Shown piece after piece: positions 43,464 through 51,573 of a DNA stretch of 53,347 bases. Both the position numbers and the translations under genes were made by a program. How positions within the stretch are numbered: the stretch's first letter is position 1; every line of letters begins with the position of its first letter. The notes under the pieces were generated by a model, which was not told where the DNA came from, did no database searches, and was given only the letters and a program-made list of their open reading frames with translations. Source of the stretch: an uncultured Alphaproteobacteria bacterium (GTDB lineage: Bacteria > Pseudomonadota > Alphaproteobacteria > HIMB59); NCBI GenBank assembly GCA_902632575.1, contig CACPCY010000002.1, forward strand, positions 1-53,347, in the 5' to 3' direction.

Positions 43464-44165
43464 TTATTGTCCATTAACTCTCATGTCTTGTATTGCTGCT
43501 TTATAAATTATTAAACCAAAAACTATTTTATTTAAAAAGTCTGCTAAATTGTAAATTACATTAACACTGTTAGGGTCAATACCCCCACCCAAATGCTCTA
43601 TGAAATATCCCATTGGGTATATAGCCCATCCAATTGTAATAATAAGTCTGTTTGAAAAGAAAACCATTTGTACATTTTCATTTCCACATCTAGCATTTGC
43701 TCTTCCAGCCTCTCCGACATATAACTCACCGAGGATATACAACCATCCAGCTAACCAAACAATGAAACCTAATGTTTTACTCATGTAGCCTGCAGCACCC
43801 AAGAAACCTGCAACAACAAAAACTAAGGTTCCAACCAACAATCTCCAGAACATGCCTTGTTTAACTTTGACAACAGACATAAGCATTGCATAAAAAATAA
43901 GTACAAGCATTGGAAAGTTAAGAAACCAATCTATATATCTTAATAAAGTAGGGGCAGTGCCGCTGACTACCCAGAGATTTTTTACGAAGAAATAATGTAT
44001 AGAGGACATCAAGCATACAACAGCTATCATTGTCATTGGTGTATGAAATCTTGTGCTTACTTTGCTTCGCTCAAAAAAGAAAAATAATGTGGCACCAATC
44101 ATGCCAACGGAAATTAACCAGAAAGACCCCCCTACAATGTCGTAAGGGAGAAGCATTTTATTCAT
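43464..44165 (-). CDS. Microbial rhodopsin of proteorhodopsin type with D-N-I motif
   Basis: 233 residues, seven helices, no signal peptide. Helix C reads RYIDWFLNFPMLVLIFY: Arg76, proton-acceptor-equivalent Asp79, Asn83 in place of Thr101, and Ile90 in place of the donor Glu108 (proteorhodopsin numbers). His57 matches His75; Leu87 is at the tuning position (Leu suggests green absorption). Helix G is YNLADFLNKIVFGLI with Asp209 and retinal-binding Lys213. So retinal binding is expected, but the internal proton donor is absent, which predicts slow reprotonation and perhaps a sensory or non-standard transport role. No retinal-synthesis genes lie in the window. First gene of a 13-gene operon. 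Confidence 0.93.
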   Translation of the reverse strand: MNKMLLPYDIVGGSFWLISVGMIGATLFFFFERSKVSTRFHTPMTMIAVVCLMSSIHYFFVKNLWVVSGTAPTLLRYIDWFLNFPMLVLIFYAMLMSVVKVKQGMFWRLLVGTLVFVVAGFLGAAGYMSKTLGFIVWLAGWLYILGELYVGEAGRANARCGNENVQMVFFSNRLIITIGWAIYPMGYFIEHLGGGIDPNSVNVIYNLADFLNKIVFGLIIYKAAIQDMRVNGQ

Positions 44166-44253
44166 TTAAACTTATTCCTCTTGAGTACATATTACCCGTC
44201 CTCTTTAACTAATAATAATTTTTGTTTCATATTTTGAAATAAATATTCATTGT

Positions 44254-44273
44254 AAAAACAACAAAATCTGTTG
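44254..44273 (-). terminator. Rho-independent-like terminator upstream of the rhodopsin gene
   Basis: On the minus strand, CAACA (44273-44269) pairs with TGTTG (44263-44259) around a five-base loop, followed by five T residues (44258-44254). It lies 17 bases past the stop of the permease gene, so it separates the permease transcript from the rhodopsin operon. The stem is only 5 bp and weak, so readthrough is possible. Confidence 0.5.
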
Positions 44274-44289
44274 ATTAAAGACATTTTTT

Positions 44290-45681
44290 TTATATTTGCT
44301 CCCTAATATGGGGTGCTCTGGAATAAAGAGCAACAAGAGGTAAAATAAGAAGACCAAATATAAATTGTTGACCCTCAAAACTTAAACCTAATCCTGCCAA
44401 AAATGTACTTATGACTTGAAGTGCAAGAACACCGATTACTGTGAATCCGTATCCTCCATATCCACCTAATAAGGAAGTTCCTCCTACAGCCACAGCCGCC
44501 ACTGTTAAAAATAAATATTGATCACCTACACCAATGAAACCTCCACCACTCCAACCTAGTAACATTGCCCCAGTTGCTGCAGAAGTAAATCCACTAATGA
44601 CATAAACTCCAACCCAATATGCTCTTTCAGAAATTGATAATCTATCAGCAGACAACCTTTTTCCACCAACAGCATATAAATTCCTTCCCCACTTAGTGTG
44701 TCTAAGTCCAACAATTAACAAAATTGAAATCAATATCCAAATTAAGATAACTGGAGGTATTGGAAGACCAAAAAATTTTCCATTTAATGAAGCTAGGTTT
44801 TTTAACCAGTCGGGAACTACACCAAACACAGTTCCACCTGTAACTGTAGGTAGTGACACCAATATCTGTACTCCGCCTACTACCATGAACCCAACTCCAA
44901 GCGTGACTATTAATGATTGCCCTTGGAGATTAAAACTTATCAAACCATTGAAAAGCCCGACGATCGTACCAAAAGCAAGAATAACTATGAACGCAAGCCA
45001 GGGAGGGACTCCAAGTGAGATAAGTGACATTAACCCTAAATTAGTTGCGCCAATTAAAAATGGTATTGATAAATCGAGACCGCCTAACATCACAACTAAT
45101 GTTTGTCCAATAGTTGCAAGTCCTAAGAAAGAAGCAAAAACTAACATAGATTTAATATTCTGTAATGATAAGAAGCCATCTATAGAAACTGATCCTATTA
45201 TAAAAAGACCAACTAGTACGGCGACTCCTATTATCACGCTCTTATTAATGTTTAAAAATTTGTAAGCGAGAAATGCTAAGATTAAGAAACCCAATAGTAT
45301 GATTGCTGATACGACTGTTCTACCTGAGAAGAACCCGGGCACTAAAAAACACAGTAGTATAAAAAGACCTAGAAGAAGTAAAAATCCAGTAACAGCTATC
45401 CAGTTCTTTGCAATAAGGTCCCAAAAAAGGCTTCTTTTACTGATATTTTCAGCAGTTTCAGGAGGTTGAGATCCATCCTCCTTTACTATAGATCGATAAG
45501 ACCATCTTACTAAGAAAAAATGCCATCCCCAAAGAATAATGGCAACAACAGCTACAGAATAAAATGCAACCTGTATCCAATCAGTCCTATCTACATACCC
45601 AAGAACTGCAGTACCTATCCCAGCAGCAACAGCAAAAAGAATTCCAAGTCCTTTTAAAAAATTATGAGTTCTTTTTTCCAT
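44290..45681 (-). CDS. Ribose/sugar-type ABC permease (RbsC family), long form
   Basis: 463 residues. The RbsC-like core (BPD_transp_2) is in the second half: LVVMLGGLDLSIPFLIGATN (in two pieces, about 201-220), VTLGVGFMVVGGVQIL and AVAVGGTSLLGGYGG (about 409-423), with the family GGTSLxGG turn. The first 150 residues are an extra block with about five membrane helices and a charged loop (KEDGSQPPETAENISK), so the protein is longer than the usual 320-350. It follows the 757-residue permease by three bases and pairs with it. Confidence 0.85.
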   Translation of the reverse strand: MEKRTHNFLKGLGILFAVAAGIGTAVLGYVDRTDWIQVAFYSVAVVAIILWGWHFFLVRWSYRSIVKEDGSQPPETAENISKRSLFWDLIAKNWIAVTGFLLLLGLFILLCFLVPGFFSGRTVVSAIILLGFLILAFLAYKFLNINKSVIIGVAVLVGLFIIGSVSIDGFLSLQNIKSMLVFASFLGLATIGQTLVVMLGGLDLSIPFLIGATNLGLMSLISLGVPPWLAFIVILAFGTIVGLFNGLISFNLQGQSLIVTLGVGFMVVGGVQILVSLPTVTGGTVFGVVPDWLKNLASLNGKFFGLPIPPVILIWILISILLIVGLRHTKWGRNLYAVGGKRLSADRLSISERAYWVGVYVISGFTSAATGAMLLGWSGGGFIGVGDQYLFLTVAAVAVGGTSLLGGYGGYGFTVIGVLALQVISTFLAGLGLSFEGQQFIFGLLILPLVALYSRAPHIREQI

Positions 45682-45684
45682 TTA

Positions 45685-47958
45685 CTAAACTTTTCTATCT
45701 TCTGATAGACCTCCCCATTTTTCAAGTCCTTCTTGAGATTTTAATTTTATTTTGTAAACGCCAAACGCTTGCCATATAAGAGGCGAAATAGCTATTCCAA
45801 TTGCTGTAATTAAAATCATTTTCCAATAAGGATAACCTATTGCGAAGAACATCGCAGACCATGTTAATGCAGCTATGCTTAAAATAGCAATGTAAGGTCT
45901 GAATCTAGCAAATGATATTTTTGCTCCCATTGTTAAATATGTAAAAAATTGAAATACAAATATTGCAAATATAATTAGAGCTGCTTCTTTAAGCCAAGTT
46001 ACATCACTTGTGATAAATTCACCGCGGATAGGTCTTGTATAGTTGATTGATGACGTATCGCCAACAATTAATTCTGTAATAATAGGAGAGTAAAACTTAC
46101 TTCCATCATCAGTAATAATTGTTCCAGATGGTGAGGCTAAAAAGTAAACAGCAAGTATTGCTAATACACCGAGGAAAATAATGAAAACATTATTCAAATT
46201 GATATTCGAGAAAAGAGTTGGTGCCGTGAGTAAAAAAAGTAAAAATAAAATTAATATTACAGCGTATCCATCTATGCCAAAGAAACTCTGTCTATTTGAT
46301 TCAATTCCGTAATAAGATATTGCAGCGAATACAATAAATGAAATTGCTATTGCAAATAATACCAATGTTTGTGTTTTGATTTCTTTTCTGAATTTTGGCA
46401 TAGCAATTATTACTATTGCCGATGTAAAGAATACTATGCCTCCTAATGTTGCGACAGCGTAAGCGAGGCCCACCAAAGCACTTGAAGAGGATGAAAAATC
46501 AGGCAATCCTGCTCCAACCCTTAGATATTCAGATGTAAAATACTGAGGGGCATAATTTAAAATGTATTGTAAGTTGGTACCCAAATCAGCGTTAACGAAA
46601 TAAGCTTCTCTCGTGCCACTCCAAACACAACCGAAGAAAATAACAATTGCTGCAATAATAAAAGACACTGTTGGGCCATCTCTATGTTTAACAAGCAAAT
46701 AGACGAGATAAATGAGGGCTGCTATTCCGATAGCAATAAACATCCACACTGTAGAATTTCCACCCTCGGCGCATGCCTTACCTGTGATTAAACAATCACT
46801 CCCGGACTCAAGAGCTTTTTCAAAAATCTCAGCATCTTTAGATTTACCTCCAAAACCTCCCACAGTCCCTCTGGTTACTTGATCAAATTTCATATGAATT
46901 TGAACAGCAGCAGCACTTAATGTTCCAATAATAAAAAATACAAAAACTGATAAATTTTTAAATGCTTTTTGAATATAGGGAAGTGCAATAAGTATTAAAA
47001 GAGAAGCCACCAATACCGCACCGTATGATAGGTCCGTTACGAAACTTTGAAATCTTTCAAATCTGAAAGTTGATAGAATAAAATTTATCAAATAAATATT
47101 AACTGAGCCTAAAATAGCTCCAAACGCACCGCCTCTTCCACCAATTAAACTTGACCCACCTAATACAAGTGCTGTAACTGCCATCAATGTATAAGTAGTA
47201 CCTTGAGTAGGATCTCCTGAACCAATTAAACCTGTAAATGCAATAGCTGCGAGTGCAGCGTATACTCCGCCAATAATATGAGCACCAATTCTTACAACAT
47301 AAATTCTCACTCCACTTGTGTAAGCAGACTTTTCATCTGAACCCATTAATTTTAAATGTTGCCAGTAAGCAGTATGAGTTAGTGCATACCAAATAAGTGT
47401 CGAGAAAATTAAAAGTATTAGTACGGGTTGTACTACCTCAGTTCCAGCACTCCAAGATAACATCCAATCAGGTGCTCTACCTCCTGGCCTTGGTAAAATA
47501 ACTAAATTTATACCAGAGAAAGCAAGAAACATACTTAATGCAACTATTATTGGTTGAACTCTGATAAAAATTACAATTAAGGCATAAAGAAATTGGTAAA
47601 TTACTCCGATTGCAAGAGCACATATGAAATACGCAACTGGCGATTGAATATAACCTGCAGCGTAAAGTTGTATGGTCGTTACATTAATAAAACCAATAAG
47701 TGGTCCTATTGATAGATCGACTGTGACTCTTCCGGCTAAAGCCAACGCAGTGAGAGCATAAGTAGCAAGAATTAGAGGTGTAGAAACCATAATTGCAGTT
47801 CCAATACCCGAGCCTGAGATGATTTGTGGCCCTCTGATCATCGCAAAAATCATAAGAGCAAAAAATATGAATATTGGTACTATTAAGTATTTTGTTGACT
47901 GAGGGTCAGAACCCGGGATTTGAGAGGGTTTTATTGCTGCTACAAGTTGATTAACCAT
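45685..47958 (-). CDS. ABC permease with large C-terminal membrane extension
   Basis: 757 residues. The first about 330 form an RbsC-type permease: RVTVDLSIGPLIGF (about 76-89) and VLGGSSLIGGRGGAFGAILG (about 270-289). From about 340 to 757 an extra section follows with roughly ten more membrane helices and two extracytoplasmic loops (about 355-400 containing Cys pairs; about 625-660). I do not recognise the extension. The usual permease is half this length, so this looks like a fusion or an elaborated pore partner. No frameshift is needed to read it. Confidence 0.82.
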   Translation of the reverse strand: MVNQLVAAIKPSQIPGSDPQSTKYLIVPIFIFFALMIFAMIRGPQIISGSGIGTAIMVSTPLILATYALTALALAGRVTVDLSIGPLIGFINVTTIQLYAAGYIQSPVAYFICALAIGVIYQFLYALIVIFIRVQPIIVALSMFLAFSGINLVILPRPGGRAPDWMLSWSAGTEVVQPVLILLIFSTLIWYALTHTAYWQHLKLMGSDEKSAYTSGVRIYVVRIGAHIIGGVYAALAAIAFTGLIGSGDPTQGTTYTLMAVTALVLGGSSLIGGRGGAFGAILGSVNIYLINFILSTFRFERFQSFVTDLSYGAVLVASLLILIALPYIQKAFKNLSVFVFFIIGTLSAAAVQIHMKFDQVTRGTVGGFGGKSKDAEIFEKALESGSDCLITGKACAEGGNSTVWMFIAIGIAALIYLVYLLVKHRDGPTVSFIIAAIVIFFGCVWSGTREAYFVNADLGTNLQYILNYAPQYFTSEYLRVGAGLPDFSSSSSALVGLAYAVATLGGIVFFTSAIVIIAMPKFRKEIKTQTLVLFAIAISFIVFAAISYYGIESNRQSFFGIDGYAVILILFLLFLLTAPTLFSNINLNNVFIIFLGVLAILAVYFLASPSGTIITDDGSKFYSPIITELIVGDTSSINYTRPIRGEFITSDVTWLKEAALIIFAIFVFQFFTYLTMGAKISFARFRPYIAILSIAALTWSAMFFAIGYPYWKMILITAIGIAISPLIWQAFGVYKIKLKSQEGLEKWGGLSEDRKV

Positions 47959-47963
47959 TGTAA

Positions 47964-49466
47964 TTAGTCAAAATAAACGACTTTGATACCCCCTCTGTTA
48001 GACTGCGATCTTCTCTGACCTACTTTAAGCTTGTCAGTTTCTATAATTTTAATTCTCTTTGAATCTAAATCAATATTTTTGGCAAAGCCTTTTTTAAAAG
48101 AGGTCTTACTCATAAGTGTATTTAAATTATTTTCGATATATTTAGTATTGTGTTTACCCTCTATAAAATTTTTATCTTTAAGAAGACAAATTAGAAAAGG
48201 GATGTTCGTCTTAATGCCCTCAATCTGGGTGTCCTCTAAAAATTTTATTAATTTGGAGATAGCATCGTCTCGAATTAAGTCATGAGAGATAATTTTTCCA
48301 ATCATCGGGTCATAATAGAAACTTACTTCGTCTCTTTCATCATATCCCCAATCTATCCTAATGCCATTTGGTATTTTTGGAAATTTTAATTTGGTTATTT
48401 TTCCTGGAGATGGTAGGAAATTTTGGGAAGGGTCCTCTGCATAAACTCTGCACTCAATTGCATGTCCATAAGTTTTAATTTTATATTGACTTAAAAATTT
48501 ATTTTTTCTATTAAAAGCAAAATTTATTTGCATGGAAATTAAATCATTATTTGTCACTAACTCTGTGACAGGATGTTCAACTTGAATTCTTGTATTCATT
48601 TCTAGAAAATAATATTTCATCTCTTGCATATCATATATAAACTCTACAGTCCCTGCTCCTTCGTATTTAACATCTGAAGATAACTTTACGGCTGCTTGTG
48701 CCATATTATTAATTAATTCTCTATCTACCTCTGGTGCCGGGGACTCTTCAATTATCTTTTGATATCTTCTTTGCATGGAGCAATCTCTTTCAAACAGATG
48801 AACAGATCCATTTGCACCAAATCCGAAAACTTGTATTTCAATATGTCGAGCGTTGGTTATAAATTTCTCAATAAAAATATCTCCATTGCCAAAAGACTTT
48901 TTAGCGAGATTGCTAGTTTTTTCAATTGCATTAGCTAAGTCTTTAAAATTTTGTACAACGCTCATACCTATTCCCCCACCTCCAGCACTTGATTTTACAA
49001 GTAAAGGGTAACCTATAGCTTCACATTTAATTTTGAGCTGTTCATTGGTTAATTTGTGAACATTATTGATTCCTGGACATATAGGAATGTTGGAATTTAA
49101 TGCTAATTCACGAGCAATGTCCTTATTTCCCATTGATTTTATTGATTTTGGTTTTGGACCAATCCATGTGATACCTCTATTTATGACCTCTTGAGCAAAC
49201 GTGTCGTTTTCCGATAAAAATCCAAAACCGGGATGAATAGCATCCACGTTTGCTTTTGTAGCTATGTCTAAAATCTTATTGTAAGAAAGATAACTTTCCT
49301 GAGCTTTACTAGGTCCTATATGATAAGACTCGTTAGATAATCTTACATGCTTTGAGTTCTTGTCTGCATCTGAATAAACAGCAACTGATTTGTGACCTAA
49401 TATTTTACAACTTTTAATAATTCTATTTGCTATTTCACCACGGTTAGCAATTAAAATTTTTTTCAT
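47964..49466 (-). CDS. accC: Biotin carboxylase (AccC-like)
   Basis: 500 residues. The ATP-grasp carboxylase is complete: ILIANRGEIANRI (about 4-16), SSAGGGGIGM (about 158-167), FERDCSMQRRYQKIIEESP (in part, about 226-240), EMNTRIQVEHPVTE (about 289-302) and YDPMIGKII (about 386-394). The last about 45 residues form a tail ending in RGGIKVVYFD and lack a biotinyl motif, so a separate carrier protein is needed. It overlaps the LamB/YcsF stop by 4 bases and is in the same transcript as two permeases. This copy is therefore probably not the fatty-acid enzyme but part of a dedicated pathway. Confidence 0.88.
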   Translation of the reverse strand: MKKILIANRGEIANRIIKSCKILGHKSVAVYSDADKNSKHVRLSNESYHIGPSKAQESYLSYNKILDIATKANVDAIHPGFGFLSENDTFAQEVINRGITWIGPKPKSIKSMGNKDIARELALNSNIPICPGINNVHKLTNEQLKIKCEAIGYPLLVKSSAGGGGIGMSVVQNFKDLANAIEKTSNLAKKSFGNGDIFIEKFITNARHIEIQVFGFGANGSVHLFERDCSMQRRYQKIIEESPAPEVDRELINNMAQAAVKLSSDVKYEGAGTVEFIYDMQEMKYYFLEMNTRIQVEHPVTELVTNNDLISMQINFAFNRKNKFLSQYKIKTYGHAIECRVYAEDPSQNFLPSPGKITKLKFPKIPNGIRIDWGYDERDEVSFYYDPMIGKIISHDLIRDDAISKLIKFLEDTQIEGIKTNIPFLICLLKDKNFIEGKHNTKYIENNLNTLMSKTSFKKGFAKNIDLDSKRIKIIETDKLKVGQRRSQSNRGGIKVVYFD

Positions 49467-50248
49467 TTCTTATCAACGATATAAGGCATTTTGGTATGAT
49501 TGCCGTTTGAAGTTTTTTGTGGAATTTTTTTATCAGAAGAAATTTTTTCTCTAAGAGCCTTTAAGATTTCTACCGCATTAGGAGTATCAGAATGAACACA
49601 AATTGTTTCACATCCTACAACAACATCATTTCCTTGAACGGTTTCAACTTTATTTTCATTCATTGCTCTTAAGCAACGCTCCACTGCTCTATCAGTTGGA
49701 TAATATTTATTTCGACCTTTGGCTATAACCAAATAGCCCGTTTCATCGTATTCCAAGTCTGAGTAAAATTCTCCATAAAACTTCACTCCTCTTTCTTTGT
49801 ATACTTTCTCATGAAAGGTATTAACCATACCAAAAATACCGACATTAAAAATTTCAGCTGCATCAGCAATTCCATGAGCCACATCTTCCTCTTTAGCAGA
49901 GACACCATATAAAGATCCATGTGGTTTAATATGGTTTAATGGCATTTCAAACTCTTCAAGAAAAGCTTTAATTGCACCGGTTTGGTACATTACAAGATTT
50001 TTTATTTCTTCACGTTTCATTTTCATTGGCCTTCTTCCAAAACCTACTAAGTCAGGATAGGCAGGGTGCGATCCAACTTTCACATCATATTTTTTTGCAA
50101 GTTCGACTGTTTTCCTCATTGTGTTTGGATCTGAGGCGTGAAACCCACAGGCAACATTAGCAGCATCTATATATGGCATTATTTCTTCGTCATCTGCGAA
50201 GGAGTAAATGCCAAAACCCTCACCCATATCGCAATTCAAATCGACCAT
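49463..50248 (-). CDS. pxpA: LamB/YcsF family protein, 5-oxoprolinase subunit A-like
   Basis: 261 residues. Family motifs: VDLNCDMGEGFG (2-13), NVACGFHASDP (about 32-42), KVGSHPAYPDLVGFGRR (about 57-73), KPHGSLYG (about 109-116) and ICVHSDTPNAV (about 222-232). PxpA works with PxpB and PxpC to open 5-oxoproline (pyroglutamate) with ATP. Here the usual E-x-F-A-D-R-x-Y loop reads GEFYSDLEYDE, losing the Arg, and no pxpB/pxpC is in the window. Linkage to a biotin carboxylase and permeases suggests carboxylation-linked lactam or urea-type catabolism. The gene symbol is provisional. Confidence 0.8.
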   Translation of the reverse strand: MVDLNCDMGEGFGIYSFADDEEIMPYIDAANVACGFHASDPNTMRKTVELAKKYDVKVGSHPAYPDLVGFGRRPMKMKREEIKNLVMYQTGAIKAFLEEFEMPLNHIKPHGSLYGVSAKEEDVAHGIADAAEIFNVGIFGMVNTFHEKVYKERGVKFYGEFYSDLEYDETGYLVIAKGRNKYYPTDRAVERCLRAMNENKVETVQGNDVVVGCETICVHSDTPNAVEILKALREKISSDKKIPQKTSNGNHTKMPYIVDKK

Positions 50249-50297
50249 GAATATAATAAATTCCTCTCATTTATAATTTACAGAAAATCAGGGTTTT

Positions 50298-50382
50298 ATG
50301 TGAAAATCTTTTCCACATGTTGGAACAATTTTGCTTATATTTTTTGGAATACAGGTATTATTATAAATACTTATATATAAGT
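50298..50382. promoter_or_regulatory. Two palindromic sites in divergent promoter region
   Basis: Two symmetric elements lie between the pxpA-like gene and the binding-protein gene. ATGTGAAAA (50298-50306) and TTTTCCACAT (50309-50318) are an interrupted inverted repeat with one extra base. ACTTATATATAAGT (50369-50382) is a perfect 14-bp palindrome directly before the ribosome site AAGGAGG. They might be operators controlling the two transporter halves together. AT-richness makes chance symmetry possible for the second. Confidence 0.35.
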
Positions 50383-50397
50383 AAGGAGGATAAAACT

Positions 50398-51558
50398 ATG
50401 ACATTGCTTAAAAAGTTCATAGCTATTTTAGCTGTTAGTTTTGTCGGTGTCGCAGGTAACTTAAATGCTGACATCTTAGACGAAATTCCAGCTGATATTA
50501 GAGACTTCGTTTATAATCCTGACTTTATGGATCCTAACCAACCACTCGGTGAAAGTGTATACAGAAATTGGAAAAGTGATAGACCACTTCCTTGGACTAT
50601 CGGTTATGCAAGTTCTTACGCAGGTAATCTATGGAGAAAAGGTGTGATGGAGAGATTGTACGGTGACTATTTACCAAAAATGAAAGCAGCAGGTATTCTT
50701 AATGATATCGTTGTTACACAATCTAACCTAAAAGACGCGGTTCAAATTCAACAAATGAGACAGTTAACTGATCAAGGTGTTGATGGATTAATAGTCTGTT
50801 GCTCAAATCCTGTTGCCTTAAATCCAACTATTGAGTATGCGTACGGAAAGGGTGTTCCTACTGCATCAATGACTGGATACTTAACTTCAGAATATGCTAT
50901 CAGTACATCTGTTAACTATAAATTAACCGGATATTATATTGCACAATGGTTAGCAGAAACTATTGGTGGTGAAGGTAATGTTGTTATCATGGAAGGAATT
51001 CCTGGAACATCAGCATCTGACTCACAGCACCAAGGTATGCTAGATGGATTTGCAGAATATCCAGACATTACTGTTGTTGCTGAAATTGCACACATGTGGA
51101 CACCACAAATTGCTCAAGCTGAACTTCAAAAATGGTTATCAGCTAACACAATTGAAGTTGACGGATTTGCTGTTCAGTCTTCAGGAGAGTCTGGAGCACT
51201 TAACGCTCTAGAATCATCTGGAAGACCAATGGTGCCTATGGCTTTGGGTGGAGAAATTGGTGCATTCTGCTATTGGAGAAATAACCCAGACTTTATCGAC
51301 AGAGCGGTCTATGCTTGGCCTCCAGGAGATGATGCAGAGTTTGCAATGAACGTTCTTTTAAGAACTATGTATGGTCAGGGTCTTAAAATCCAGTCTATCT
51401 TAGTTCCTCCATATGAAGAAGATGTTGAGACTATTCAGTCTTTTGTTCCTGAAGATTGTGACAGAAACTCAAGTGAGTTTAGAACTGTTGGAATTGAAAA
51501 CTGGGCAAGTGATGAATACCTAAATAATTTCTTCGATCGTGGAGAAGCATTACTTTAA
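50398..51558 (+). CDS. Sugar-type ABC transporter substrate-binding protein (Peripla_BP_4)
   Basis: 386 residues from ATG 50398 with a strong ribosome site (AAGGAGGATAAAACT); an earlier in-frame ATG at 50317 lies in the promoter. A signal peptide ends near LNADI (about residue 24). The RbsB-like fold shows TIGYASSYAGNLWRKGVM (in part), QMRQLTDQGVDGLIVCCSNP (a split hinge strand), and EGNVVIMEGIPG. It has more aromatic residues in the cleft than typical ribose binders, so the ligand is unknown. Higher GC than the left third of the window, as with other transport genes here. Confidence 0.9.
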   Translation: MTLLKKFIAILAVSFVGVAGNLNADILDEIPADIRDFVYNPDFMDPNQPLGESVYRNWKSDRPLPWTIGYASSYAGNLWRKGVMERLYGDYLPKMKAAGILNDIVVTQSNLKDAVQIQQMRQLTDQGVDGLIVCCSNPVALNPTIEYAYGKGVPTASMTGYLTSEYAISTSVNYKLTGYYIAQWLAETIGGEGNVVIMEGIPGTSASDSQHQGMLDGFAEYPDITVVAEIAHMWTPQIAQAELQKWLSANTIEVDGFAVQSSGESGALNALESSGRPMVPMALGGEIGAFCYWRNNPDFIDRAVYAWPPGDDAEFAMNVLLRTMYGQGLKIQSILVPPYEEDVETIQSFVPEDCDRNSSEFRTVGIENWASDEYLNNFFDRGEALL

Positions 51559-51573
51559 TAATTTAAGTAATTA

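Noticed and set aside
44696..45265. 189-residue plus-strand open frame opposite the RbsC-type permease
   Set aside because: Antisense shadow of a membrane protein gene; composition is Pro/Thr/Ile-rich without family features.
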